Assembly: GCF_002284535.1 (NCBI RefSeq)
Contig: NZ_NPKH01000033.1
Location: forward strand, 69,800 to 133,799
Reading direction: 5' to 3'
Length of the DNA: 64,000 nucleotides
Source: Mesorhizobium wenxiniae
GTDB lineage: Bacteria; Pseudomonadota; Alphaproteobacteria; Rhizobiales; Rhizobiaceae
Made by a program: the position numbers and the translations under genes. Within the stretch, counting starts at the first letter, position 1. Every line of letters begins with the position of its first letter. The notes under the pieces were generated by a model, which made no database searches, was not told the DNA's origin, and worked only from the letters and a program-made list of their open reading frames with translations. This document shows, piece by piece, positions 8,755-17,073 of this stretch.

Positions 8755-9027
8755 TCAGGCCGACATGGCCAATGGCCTTGCGCTCTTGTTGGGGATCTGG
8801 ATGTCGATCTCCAGCGTCGACATCGTCTCGCCGCGATCCATCGAGACCTGCAGGTAATCCTGGTCGATCTGCACATGCCTGGCGATGACGGCCATGATCT
8901 CCTCGCGCAGCACCGAGACGAGATCGGGCTGGCTGCGGTTGCGGCGCTCATAGGCGAGCAGCACCTGCAGCCGCTCGCGCGCCACCGGCGCGCTGCCGCG
9001 CCGCTTGAAGAGGTCTAACAGGTTCAT
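8755..9027 (-). CDS. minE: MinE, topological specificity factor of cell division
   Basis: The 90-residue product has the MinE layout: a short membrane-targeting start (MNLLDLFKRR), the MinD-activating helix region around VARERLQVLLAYERR, and the C-terminal dimerisation domain ending in the LEIDIQIP beta strand. MinE binds MinD at the membrane, triggers ATP hydrolysis and drives the oscillation that keeps MinC away from midcell. Its start overlaps the minD stop in a 4-nt ATGA, so the two are translationally coupled. The length is typical. It is the last gene of minC-minD-minE. Confidence 0.95.
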   Translation of the reverse strand: MNLLDLFKRRGSAPVARERLQVLLAYERRNRSQPDLVSVLREEIMAVIARHVQIDQDYLQVSMDRGETMSTLEIDIQIPNKSARPLAMSA

Positions 9028-9839
9028 GCTGCCCTCCTTCCAAAAAGCCGATCGAGAAAGCCCTTGCGCTCGAACGGCACGACGACCGGCAGTTCCTCGC
9101 CCTCGAGCCGTTTGGCCGCCTCGATATAGGCGCGGGCGGCGGAATTCGTCGGATCGCTGAGCGTCACCGGCGAACCGAGGTTGGAGGCCTTGAGCACATC
9201 CTGGCTTTCGGGAATGATGCCCAGGAGCGGCGTCGACAGGATTTCCAGAACGTCGTCGATCGAGAGCATTTCGCCACGAGCCGCGCGGGCCGCATCATAA
9301 CGCGTCACCAGCACGTGCTTGGCGATCTGTTCGCCCCGCTCGGCCTTGACGGTCCTGGCGTCGAGCAGGCCGATGATGCGATCGGAATCGCGCACCGAGC
9401 TGACTTCCGGGTTGGTGACGATGACCGCCTCGTCGGCAAAGCGCATGGCAAGCTGCGCGCCGCGCTCGATGCCGGCCGGACTGTCGCAGAAGACGTAGTC
9501 GAACACCGAGCTCAGCTTTTCTATCACCTCGCCGACGCCCTCCTCGGTCAGCGCATCCTTGTCGCGCGTCTGCGAGGCCGGCAGCAGGAACAGCGTCTCG
9601 ACCCGCTTGTCGCGGATCAGCGCCTGCGAGAGCTTGGCCGTTCCCTGGATGACGTTGACCAGGTCGAACACCACCCGCCGCTCGGCGCCCATGATCAGAT
9701 CGAGATTCCTTAAGCCGACGTCGAAATCGACCAGGGCCACCTTCTTGCCGGTCCTCGCGACCGCGGCACCAAGGGCGGCAGTCGAGGTCGTCTTGCCGAC
9801 GCCCCCCTTGCCCGAGGTGACCACCACTACCTTGCCCAT
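9024..9839 (-). CDS. minD: MinD, septum-site-determining ATPase
   Basis: A 271-residue ParA/MinD ATPase. The deviant Walker A motif GKGGVGKTT is at residues 10-18, switch I contains VDFDVGLRNLD, and the C terminus (FLDRLFGRRAA) is the amphipathic helix that attaches MinD to the membrane. ATP-bound MinD recruits MinC to block FtsZ assembly near the poles. The chosen ATG at 9839 has GGAGG 6 nt upstream. An in-frame ATG at 9851 is rejected because it would overlap that ribosome site. A 112-nt gap separates it from minC; minE follows with overlapping codons. Confidence 0.96.
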   Translation of the reverse strand: MGKVVVVTSGKGGVGKTTSTAALGAAVARTGKKVALVDFDVGLRNLDLIMGAERRVVFDLVNVIQGTAKLSQALIRDKRVETLFLLPASQTRDKDALTEEGVGEVIEKLSSVFDYVFCDSPAGIERGAQLAMRFADEAVIVTNPEVSSVRDSDRIIGLLDARTVKAERGEQIAKHVLVTRYDAARAARGEMLSIDDVLEILSTPLLGIIPESQDVLKASNLGSPVTLSDPTNSAARAYIEAAKRLEGEELPVVVPFERKGFLDRLFGRRAA

Positions 9840-9951
9840 ATATGCCTCCATTATTGTTGTTGGTATTGTTAAGCGTCTGATTTAGGAGATCCGCTTAAGT
9901 GCTTGTTTCATATGCATCACAAAAATATTGCGCACCTTTGGCCGGCATTGC

Positions 9952-10710
9952 TTAGCTGAACGGCGCGATGCGCAGCGTGTCTTTTTCGAGAAACGCCTGG
10001 ACGGCTTTTCCACGCAAGGACGGCTCCATCTCCTCGGCGGTGCAATACCAGCCGTCGACCGACAGCAGCTCGGCCTCGTTTTTGCGGCAGAAGATGCGCG
10101 CCGCCGAATGGCCGAGCACCCCGGCAGACGCCCGCCCGCGCAGCGTGCCGTAGACATGGATGGAGCCGGCGGCGACGATCTCGGAACCGGAGGCGACGGA
10201 GCCCAGCACGATGACATCGCCATGCGCGTGGAAGACCGACTGTCCCGAGCGGATCGGGGTCTTGACCATCAGGGTGGCCGGCGGTTCCGGCTGCCTGTCT
10301 TCTGGCTTGCCCTGTTCCGCCTTGCCTTCTTCCGGCTTGCCCGCCTCTTCAGGCCTGCCCTTGCTGTCGGCCTGCATCAGCAGCCCGGCGGTGGCCTCTT
10401 TCGCACCGATCAGCACGGGCGGCAGATTGGCCTCGAGCGCCGTGTTGCCGTCGAGCTCGATGGCGTAGATGCGGATGCCGCGCAGGCCAAGCTCAGCGAC
10501 CAGCGCTTCGATCCGGCCGACCTCAGGCTTCAGCGTGTTGAGGTTGAGCACCACCGGCCGGCCGGCGAAATAGCCCGGTGAATTGCCGATCCAGCGATCG
10601 AGGCTCTCCAGCCACTCAGAAAGCGGGGCCTCCGGCGTCAGCGTGAAGGCGACGAACGAGCGGGCGCGAAAACGAATGGATTTGGTCTCGACGGGGGCGG
10701 CGAAGGTCAC
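9952..10710 (-). CDS. minC: MinC, FtsZ assembly inhibitor
   Basis: The 252-residue product has the two MinC halves: an N-terminal domain (about 1-110) that acts on FtsZ, and a C-terminal right-handed beta-helix domain (about 150-250, with GDVIVLGSVASGSEI and AAGSIHVYG) that dimerises and binds MinD. They are joined by a charged Pro/Glu/Lys linker with imperfect GKPEE-type repeats. The start is a GTG at 10710 with AAGGA about 10 nt upstream; no ATG is available before the linker region. It opens the minC-minD-minE operon, and a CtrA-type site sits 45 bp upstream of the start. Confidence 0.94.
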   Translation of the reverse strand: MTFAAPVETKSIRFRARSFVAFTLTPEAPLSEWLESLDRWIGNSPGYFAGRPVVLNLNTLKPEVGRIEALVAELGLRGIRIYAIELDGNTALEANLPPVLIGAKEATAGLLMQADSKGRPEEAGKPEEGKAEQGKPEDRQPEPPATLMVKTPIRSGQSVFHAHGDVIVLGSVASGSEIVAAGSIHVYGTLRGRASAGVLGHSAARIFCRKNEAELLSVDGWYCTAEEMEPSLRGKAVQAFLEKDTLRIAPFS

Positions 10711-10754
10711 GGACAGCGATTCCTTACTGATAGGTAAACGCTAGCCAGCCATGG

Positions 10755-10770
10755 TTAACGAAAGGTTAAC
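10755..10770. promoter_or_regulatory. CtrA-type binding site upstream of minC
   Basis: TTAA at 10755-10758, a 7-nt spacer and TTAAC at 10766-10770 give an exact TTAA-N7-TTAAC consensus for the cell-cycle regulator CtrA. It reads as a site on both strands. It lies about 45 bp before the minC start. CtrA control of min genes is known in other Rhizobiales, from memory of Sinorhizobium work. Binding here is inferred. Confidence 0.7.
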
Positions 10771-10814
10771 GGAGGGGGTATTCGCGACATTAGGAAAGCT
10801 GACTGGCCCGGCTG

Positions 10815-10863
10815 TGTCAGCAGCCGATCGGGCAGCGCTGGAAATTGCTTGCCCTTCTCGACA
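10815..10863. repeat. direct repeat copy 1 (pair with 11517-11565)
   Basis: About 40 of 49 bases match the sequence at 11517-11565, beginning with TGTCAGCAGCCGA in both copies. The two copies bracket the gene at 10873-11316 in direct orientation. Confidence 0.6.
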
Positions 10864-10872
10864 CCTTGCTGG

Positions 10873-11316
10873 CTAAGTGCCCTTTGCTGCGTCCTCAATA
10901 AGTTCCGCTAGCAAGGTAGAGAACCGCTCGTCAGTCCTATCCCCTATGTTTCCCACTTCTCTTGCCACCATCCCGGGCGAAGAGACCGACACTTGCCCAC
11001 TCAGCTGAACGTTGACCGTGAACGTCCTTCCGACTTCCTCCTTCTCCACGCCCTGCTTGCAGTAGACTTTGAACCGGATAGATGGTGTTGACGCTTTGGC
11101 TTGGCGGCGTGGCGCGGTGTCCATCTCGACAGTCACCTCGCCCGCCACTTCAGCCTTGGCCGCCTCCAACGACGCAACCACGACGTGGTTTAGCCAGGCC
11201 CTGGCTTGCGCGCCGAAGTCCACCACACCTGCCTCGGCCTTTTCATTGCGGACCTTCCCCTCTTGCTCACGGGCTTCCTTCCCGCGCTCAAGGGCTTCTT
11301 TGAACTTAGACATCAT
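10873..11316 (-). CDS. unknown soluble protein between direct repeats
   Basis: A 147-residue protein that I do not recognise. The N-terminal 30 residues are highly charged and probably helical (SKFKEALERGKEAREQEG); the middle is predicted beta-like and ends with a short helix LLAELIEDAAKGT. There is no signal peptide or membrane segment. The start is well supported: GGAGG lies 6 nt before ATG-ATG at 11316. Codon use is slightly less GC-biased than in neighbouring genes. A roughly 49-bp direct repeat flanks the gene, which hints at insertion as a unit. Confidence 0.7.
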   Translation of the reverse strand: MMSKFKEALERGKEAREQEGKVRNEKAEAGVVDFGAQARAWLNHVVVASLEAAKAEVAGEVTVEMDTAPRRQAKASTPSIRFKVYCKQGVEKEEVGRTFTVNVQLSGQVSVSSPGMVAREVGNIGDRTDERFSTLLAELIEDAAKGT

Positions 11317-11436
11317 GGTTTGCCTCCGATTGTAAGCGCATGAGACCAGGCGTCACATCCCGATGCTCCTCCTAATGGGTAGAACGCGCACAATCGGCGT
11401 CCGTTGCGTAAGCGGAGCCCGCGGTTCGCCGCCGCG

Positions 11437-11514
11437 CACGGTAGTTTCCTTCTGGCGCGGTCGATCGCCCGGGTGGCGGCGGTGATCGCGGCGCTGTGGT
11501 GGTGGCTGGGGTAG
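11437..11514 (+). pseudogene. remnant of a sulfotransferase 3' end
   Basis: The frame ending in TAG at 11512-11514 reads HGSFLLARSIARVAAV then IAALWWWLG. This lines up with the last 26 codons of the sulfotransferase at 2788-3528 (KGSYIMLG..., LSIAGVVAV, GLWWWLG) with one gap. No other part of that gene is present. The direct-repeat copy at 11517 begins immediately after the stop. A chance match of a hydrophobic helix is possible, but the shared WWWLG-stop ending argues for descent. Confidence 0.42.
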
Positions 11515-11516
11515 CG

Positions 11517-11565
11517 TGTCAGCAGCCGAGCGGACGGCGCTGGAATTTCCCTGCCCTTTCCCACA
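11517..11565. repeat. direct repeat copy 2 (pair with 10815-10863)
   Basis: The second copy of the degenerate 49-bp direct repeat described at 10815, starting 3 nt after the sulfotransferase remnant's stop codon. It ends about 30 bp before the SRAP gene. Confidence 0.6.
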
Positions 11566-11594
11566 AGATGCCTGAACATCCCTGAGGGCTCGAC

Positions 11595-12308
11595 ATGTGC
11601 AACCTCTACAACATCACCACCAGCCAGGAGGCGATCCGCCAGTGGACACGCGCCCTGCGCGACATCCTCGGCAATCTCGAGCCCTCCATCGACATCTACC
11701 CCAACCAGCCCGGCCCGGTGGTGCGCAACGCGCCGGACGGGACGCGCGAGCTGGCCAACCTGCTGTGGGGCATGCCGACGCCGATTGAGCGGGTGAAGGG
11801 CAAGGCCGACTACGGCACCACCAACATCCGCAACCCGCAATACGGCCACTGGCAGCAATATCTCGGCGTCGAGAACCGCTGCGTGGTGCCGCTCACCAGC
11901 TTCGCCGAACCGAGCCCGGCGCCGGGCGACAAGGACCCGGATACCGGTATCCAGAGGAACTACTGGTTCGCGCTGAACGAGGAGCGGCCGCTGTTCTTCT
12001 TCGCCGGCCTGTGGACGCGCTGGCAAGGCGTGCGCAAGGTCAAGGACGGCCCCGGCGACTTCGAGCTTTATGGTTTTCTGACCACCAAGCCAAACGCCCT
12101 GATCGCGCCAATTCACGAGAAGGCCATGCCTGTCATCCTGACCACCCAGGAGGAAACCGAGACCTGGCTGACAGCGCCGTGGTCGGAGGCCAGACACCTG
12201 CAGCGCACGGCACCCGACGACGCGCTGGTGATCGTCGACAAGCCGGCGACGCAGATCAAGTTTCCGCCGCAGGCGTCACAGGCGCCCGTACAGGGTTCGC
12301 TGTTCTAA
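11595..12308 (+). CDS. SOS response-associated peptidase (YedK/HMCES, SRAP family)
   Basis: A 237-residue SRAP protein. Family members use the N-terminal cysteine, exposed after removal of Met1, to form a covalent thiazolidine link with abasic sites in single-stranded DNA, shielding them during replication. Cys2 is present (MCNLYN), and so are the other core positions: NIRN for the active Asn, SFAEPS for the Glu, and PIHEKAMPVIL around the His. Length and order are normal. It converges on a small zinc-ribbon gene, overlapping it by 4 nt at the stops. No LexA-type box was recognised upstream. Confidence 0.93.
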   Translation: MCNLYNITTSQEAIRQWTRALRDILGNLEPSIDIYPNQPGPVVRNAPDGTRELANLLWGMPTPIERVKGKADYGTTNIRNPQYGHWQQYLGVENRCVVPLTSFAEPSPAPGDKDPDTGIQRNYWFALNEERPLFFFAGLWTRWQGVRKVKDGPGDFELYGFLTTKPNALIAPIHEKAMPVILTTQEETETWLTAPWSEARHLQRTAPDDALVIVDKPATQIKFPPQASQAPVQGSLF

Positions 12309-12565
12309 AGCTTGAACTTCTGCAGCACCCAGATGTAGCCCTTCGGCGGGTGGTCCTGGTCGATGAACTGGGTGCGCACGGTAGTGTCCTTCCGGCTGCA
12401 CCGTTTGCACCTGAACCTGATCGCTTCCAGCGGCTTGTTCCAGCCCACCACCTGCGCGACATCATTGGCCCTGAAGCGTCCCACATGGTAGCAATGGCCG
12501 CACTCGACGATCAGCAGCATGTTGGCCTTCGCGGCACGTCCAACGCTGTCCATCGCCCCGGCCAT
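12305..12565 (-). CDS. small zinc-ribbon protein of unknown function
   Basis: An 86-residue protein with two CxxC pairs (VECGHCYH and FRCKRCSR) 28 residues apart, the spacing of a treble-clef or zinc-ribbon fold, followed by a basic/aromatic tail. It likely binds zinc and may contact nucleic acid; no family name is certain. The ATG at 12565 follows the upstream gene's stop by 3 nt, so the two are probably one operon. ATGs at 12553 and 12520 are alternative starts, the last placed directly before the first CxxC. Confidence 0.65.
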   Translation of the reverse strand: MAGAMDSVGRAAKANMLLIVECGHCYHVGRFRANDVAQVVGWNKPLEAIRFRCKRCSRKDTTVRTQFIDQDHPPKGYIWVLQKFKL

Positions 12566-12568
12566 CGG

Positions 12569-12829
12569 TCATTTCCGGGCCAAATAGTCCTCGGGAAGCG
12601 GAAGCAGGCCAAGATCCGGCATCCGGAAATCGGGCTCCTTGTTCGCTAGGCTGGCCATCACCTCATGCAATTTGTCGACAAGTCCGCTAAGCTGCCAATA
12701 CAGCTCGCCATGCGCCTTCAGATGCAGCTGCGACGAAAGCACCGTCCTGCGCAGGCTCAGAGCGTCCCTGATGATCGCCTCCGCATCCCTCGTCGACAGC
12801 CTGTCAAACCGGCTTTTTCGTCTGCCCAT
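12569..12829 (-). CDS. small helical protein of unknown function
   Basis: An 86-residue, mostly helical protein that begins MGRRKSRFDRLSTRDAEAI. The Arg-rich start and the two long predicted helices are seen, but I know of no family. The ATG at 12829 has GGAGA 6 nt upstream and is preferred over an upstream in-frame start that lacks one. It is the first gene of a two-gene unit with the zinc-ribbon protein and is transcribed divergently from the small gene at 12966, with the operator-like palindrome between them. Confidence 0.68.
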   Translation of the reverse strand: MGRRKSRFDRLSTRDAEAIIRDALSLRRTVLSSQLHLKAHGELYWQLSGLVDKLHEVMASLANKEPDFRMPDLGLLPLPEDYLARK

Positions 12830-12908
12830 CGCGGCTCTCCCTAATTTGTGAGTAACCGCCCCACCTGCTGACAAATAGGAAGGGATTCCTCACGGAGTCA
12901 ATTCACAC

Positions 12909-12943
12909 TTGACATATTTGTTCCCGTTTTGTTCAATTTGAAC
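12909..12943 (+). promoter_or_regulatory. promoter with overlapping palindromic operator
   Basis: TTGACA at 12909-12914 is a full -35 box, with a 17-bp spacer to TTCAAT at 12932-12937 as the -10 box. GTTCAA (12931-12936) and its inverted copy TTGAAC (12938-12943) surround one T and cover the -10 box, as a repressor operator would. It lies 23 bp before the small gene at 12966 and could also affect the divergent unit. Confidence 0.55.
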
Positions 12944-12965
12944 AGAAACATTTGGAGGCATCTCC

Positions 12966-13145
12966 ATGGACCACATCGTGACGCTCGACAGCCGCCAGGA
13001 GGCCGCCCTTCAGGCCATCGCCGACAGGTTCATCGCCCGGCACAAGGGTGATGCGGTGAGGGCCCTCAAGGAAATGATCGTGCTGAATGGGCATTTGCAG
13101 GAGCGGCTCGACGCGGTTGAGGGATCGCGGCGGGCGACGCGCTAG
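12966..13145 (+). CDS. small DNA-binding-like protein (59 residues)
   Basis: This short gene encodes a 59-residue protein starting MDHIVTLDSRQEAALQ and ending GSRRATR. GGAGG lies 7 nt before the ATG, and a near-consensus promoter with an operator lies just upstream, so it is very probably expressed. The sequence is helical and looks like a ribbon-helix-helix-type peptide: a polar beta-like start, then RFIARHKGDAVRALKEMIV. That makes an autoregulated repressor plausible but unproven. No toxin-like partner follows; the next 350 bp hold no gene. Confidence 0.62.
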   Translation: MDHIVTLDSRQEAALQAIADRFIARHKGDAVRALKEMIVLNGHLQERLDAVEGSRRATR

Positions 13146-13493
13146 GCGCTCAGAGATGACGGCAGCAGGACGCGTGTTCAATCGTGCCGTTCGAATGTCA
13201 GCTTAGCGCCAACAACTTCGTTTGATGCGATATCGGCGAATGACGGTTGTCGACGCCATTTTCTGACCTTCGCGCGGTCGAAACGGGGTCATGTGCGTCT
13301 CTTTCGCGCTTTCCGCCCAGCAGCTAGTGGTGTCGCTTTCTGAGTGGATCAAATAGCGCTATATTTGGGCACCAAGTGCTCGATGTAGGGAACGACTTTT
13401 TTGGATGAGCAGCCCCGGCGAAGCGTGAAATTCGCATCATTTGGGAATGGTTCCTGACATCGGCTGCCGTCCGAAACCGATCAGGTGGATCCA
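13146..13493. other. 348-bp intergenic region, no gene seen
   Basis: No convincing coding frame or RNA gene is seen. An AGGTGG ribosome site at about 13483 serves the ATG at 13494, the start of the next gene. Confidence 0.5.
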
Positions 13494-16270
13494 ATGCGTC
13501 AAGGGTACTTCGCTCTTGCTACCTGCTGGCACTGTTCGGTGGACCGTTTGCGGCCAGCCCTGGGCTGGCCGCAACTGTTCCGCATGTAGGCCTTCTCACC
13601 TATTGGGACTGCAGCCCGGGTATTGTTCAGGGCGAATTCGGACCGTTTCTCAAGGGGCTCGAGGAACTGGGCTATAGGAAGGGCGAGACCTTTGCACTCG
13701 AGTGCCAGGCGGCCGGCAAGAATTACGACAGACTTGCCGAAGCGGCGCGCAAGCTGGTGCAGCTTTCTGTGGACGTGATCGTGACAAGCTCTCAACCGGC
13801 GGGACGTGCAGCCCACCAGGTGACGGATTCGGTCCCGATCGTATCGATCGTCAGCGGGGATCCGATATCCGCTGGCCTCGTCGCCAGCCTCGCCAGACCA
13901 GGCGGCAATTTTACCGGGGTGAGCTACTATGCGACCGAACTTACTGCCAAGCGTCTGGAACTGCTGAAAGAAGCAATTCCGGGTATCGTCACGATCGGGG
14001 TTCTGGCCAACCCGGACGTTTCCTATTTGCCATTCGAGGCTGATGCAATGCGCGCGGCCGAAAAGCTCGGCATTGGCGTGAAGCTTCATCACATCAGGCA
14101 GCCGGCGGACCTCGATGTCGCAATCCCGGAAATGAAGAAAGAGAGCGTGCAGGCAATCTTCGTCCTGCCCGACGTCATGCTCGCCGGCGAGGCGGCACAT
14201 ATCGCCGATCTGGCACTCGAGCAGCGGTTGCCGACGATGGCATGGGCTCCGTGGTATCCGCGAAACGGCTGTCTGCTTGCCTATTCCGCGGATTACGCGG
14301 AGATGCTGCATCGGCTGGCTTTCTATGTCGACCGGATTCTCAAGGGAACGAATCCCGGCGATCTTCCGCTCGAGCAACCGACAAAGTTCGAGCTGTCGAT
14401 CAATTTGAAAACGGCCAATGCCCTCGGCATCGATCTGCCGCAGACCGTACTGATCATGGAGTCATCGAATGAGGATGATGTGCGGGATTCGATCCATCCC
14501 GAGGCCGCCCCCGTGCGCCGATCACTGTTTCGGAAGTATTTCGTCGCCCTTTTCGCCGCCGTCATTGTCCCCATAACTGCCAGCGGCATCGGCGACGCCT
14601 GGTTCGGCTATCGCGACCAGCGTGCCATGCTCAGCGCTCTCTTGCGGGTGGAAGCCACATCGGCAGCCGGCAAGATGCAGAGCTTTCTCGACGACATCAG
14701 GGATCAGCTCGGCTGGATGGTCCAAAGGACCTTGACCGCGGACACCCGGGGACAACGGCTGGATGCACTGCGGGCGATGCGCCAAGCCCCTGCAATCGTC
14801 AGCATAAGTCTTGTCGACCGTGCTGGCGTGGAGCGGCTGCACGTCTCCCGCATTGACCTGAACAGGGTTGAAGGAGGATTGGATCGCTCAGGTGATCCTG
14901 CCGTTGTGGGAGCCCTGTCGACGGGCATATGGTATGGCCCGGTCACCTACCGCGATGGCTCCGAACCGTTCATGACCATGGCACTGTGGGGACCCGGCGA
15001 GAGATACGGCATCGTCGTCGTCGAGATCAACCTGAAGCTCATTTGGGTTGTCATTTCGGAAATTCGTGTGGGGCGCAGCGGCCAGGCATTTGTTCTCGAC
15101 CAGACCGGCCGGATCATCGCTCACCCAGACATCAGCAAAGTGTTGCGGGGCACCGACGAGAACACTGCGGAGGCCCTGCTCAGATTGCGGGACGAGATCG
15201 CCACAGCAGGTGGCGAGGCGACGACGGCCCGCAACGCCGAGGATGAACGCGTCGTGACTGCGATGGCACCGATCCCCAGTGTTGGCTGGACTGTGTTCGT
15301 CGAGCAGCCGCAGGCAGAGGCGTTTGCACCGCTCTATGCTTCTTTGTGGCGGACTGGTGGCCTGTTGCTTGCGGCAATCGTCTTGGCGGCGGCGCTCGCC
15401 TACTGGCTTGCCAGGCGCATGACCGGCCCGATCCGCCTGCTGGAGGAGGGCACCGACAAAATTGGGGCCGGACAGTTCGATCACCGGATCGACATCGCCA
15501 CTGGAGATGAACTTGAACGGCTGGCGGTCCGGTTCAACCAGATGGCGCAGGAACTCGCCATATCGCGGGATCGCTCCGAGCGGATCGCGCGGCTGAAACG
15601 CTTTCTTTCACCGCAGGTCGCCGAGCTCGTGGAAAAGTCCGGTGACGAGAGCGTGCTCGCGGGCCAGCGGGCGGAGGTGGTCGCAGTCTTCTGCGATTTA
15701 CGCGGCTTTACCGCGTTCTCGGCGCATGCGGAACCTGATGACGTCATGAAGGTGTTGCGCGACTATTATGAGGCTCTCGGCGCGATCATCACGCGCTACG
15801 AGGCCACGCTGACCAACTTCTCGGCGGACGGGTTGATGGTGCTTGTCAACGCCCCTGTGCCGAGCGCGGAGCCAGCGCTTCGCGCTGTCGAGATGGCGAT
15901 TGACATGCAGGATGCCGTTCAGCACCTGATCGCGGAGTGGCGTCTGCGCGGCCACGCGGTCGGTTTCGGCATAGGGCTCGCGATGGGATGGGCGACGGTC
16001 GGCCGAATTGGCTATGAGGCCCGCGTTGACTACACCGCGATCGGCAATGTCGTGAACCTGGCGTCCAGACTGTGTTCGTCGGCCGATGATCAGCAAATTC
16101 TCACCGATGACTCTGTGGCGTGTTCCGTCGGCGGCAAGATTCCGATGGTCGCCCTCGGCGCGCGCCACCTCAAGGGCTTCGATGAGGAAGTACGCGTGTA
16201 CGACGTCGGGATACGGAGCCTGACGTCAGATTTCGCTCCTGATGCGACGGAGATATGTGCGAAAAGCTAG
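13494..16270 (+). CDS. ABC-type substrate-binding domain fused to dCache-HAMP-adenylate cyclase; one base missing near the start
   Basis: The product is about 925 residues. Residues 30-320 are a complete substrate-binding protein of the TrpX/ABC_sub_bind type (VPHVGLLTYWD, SGDPISAGLVASLARPGGN). Then come a membrane helix, a dCache sensor, a second helix, a HAMP domain and a class III adenylate cyclase with both metal aspartates (FCDLRG, SADGLM) and NLASR. The ATG at 13494 has AGGTGG 5 nt upstream but is out of frame. Restoring one G in the GGG at 13503-13505 gives a good signal peptide (MRQGVLRSCYLLALFGG...). Without it, the first usable start in frame is GTG 13757, inside the binding domain. 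An internal ATG at 14456 could start the cyclase part alone. Confidence 0.85.
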
Positions 16271-16465
16271 ACTTGGCTAAAATCGATCTTGGGACGTCGC
16301 TGGAGCCGCCATGGGCGTCGCTACCTGCTTCCGGACTAAGGTTTGATGTGGACGCACCAGGTTCTCGTAAAGTGTCCGGCGCAGAGACGCGTGGCCGCCG
16401 TCTTCGCAGGCTCAGGTTCCGCCAGGCATCCGACGCGGCTGCCTGGCAGGCGACGGCACGCCCCC

Positions 16466-16615
16466 TCAATGCCGCTTGAAATACTGCACCTCGCGCTCAT
16501 GCTTCTCGGCTGCCTCGCGGGTATCGAAGGTGCCGAGGTTGCGGGGCTTGCCGGTCTTTTCGTCCTTCTTACGCGAATAGAGGCGGTATTTTCCGTCTTT
16601 GAGTTTTCTGATCAT
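16466..16615 (-). CDS. small basic protein (49 residues)
   Basis: A 49-residue, Lys/Arg-rich protein starting MIRKLKDGKYRLYSRKK and ending EVQYFKRH. GGGGAG lies 6 nt before the ATG at 16615. Its start is 3 nt past the stop of the DUF2934 gene, so the two form a tight unit. The pattern GKYRLYS..KDEKTGKPRNLGTF suggests a small beta-hairpin, with a helix afterwards. Short proteins of this type are common in rhizobia, but I know of no function. Confidence 0.72.
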   Translation of the reverse strand: MIRKLKDGKYRLYSRKKDEKTGKPRNLGTFDTREAAEKHEREVQYFKRH

Positions 16616-16618
16616 CTG

Positions 16619-16948
16619 TCACTCCCCGAGCCGCCGCTTCCCCTTGAGGTTGCGCGCGGCTTGCTCGATCGCCGCCCGGTCGTTTCCCAGCCTGTCGAGC
16701 AGCTCCTGCGCCTGGTCGCCCGATATGCCGGTGCGCACCGCCAGGGCCTCCACCGTCAAGACGTCGGAGCTCGCGACCTCGCGGGTTTCCGGCAGGGCAT
16801 CGCCTGCCGTCAGCGGCAGGGCTGCCTCCCTTTCGATCTCGGCCTCGGCCCGGTGCCAGTGCCGCTCGGGATCGCCATGGATGCGGCCTTCACGTTCCCA
16901 GATCTGGTATGCGCGCTCGCGAATCTTGTCTTCCCGGTCGTCGCCCAT
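16619..16948 (-). CDS. DUF2934 domain protein
   Basis: A 109-residue protein whose first 35 residues match the DUF2934 pattern: IRERAYQIWEREGRIHG, then an HWHRAEAEI block. The rest is an acidic linker followed by a helical tail with the pattern VEALAVRTGISGDQAQELL, which looks like a helix-turn-helix-type fold. There is no signal peptide, and the function of DUF2934 is unknown. AGGAGG lies 7 nt before the ATG at 16948, and the frame's upstream extension is unsupported. It is in one operon with the 49-residue gene downstream and possibly with BA14K upstream. Confidence 0.78.
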   Translation of the reverse strand: MGDDREDKIRERAYQIWEREGRIHGDPERHWHRAEAEIEREAALPLTAGDALPETREVASSDVLTVEALAVRTGISGDQAQELLDRLGNDRAAIEQAARNLKGKRRLGE

Positions 16949-17073
16949 CTTGATTCCTCCTAGGGTATCGGATGAATGCCGCGCCAACCCAAACGATCCA
17001 AGAAATCTGCGTGATCGGTCGCATAAGGTCCCATGCACTGCGGCCGCCAACCCGCCACCCGCCTCCGCCCTGC

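Noticed and set aside
11434..12395. A near-identical 22-bp stretch at 11434 and 12374 (GCGCACGGTAGT-type)
   Set aside because: 20 of 22 bases match, but one copy is coding for the zinc-ribbon protein and no longer similarity flanks it; kept as chance or a very old remnant.
12966..13145. Naming the 59-residue gene as an antitoxin
   Set aside because: The size and operator fit, but no toxin gene follows and the fold is only guessed.
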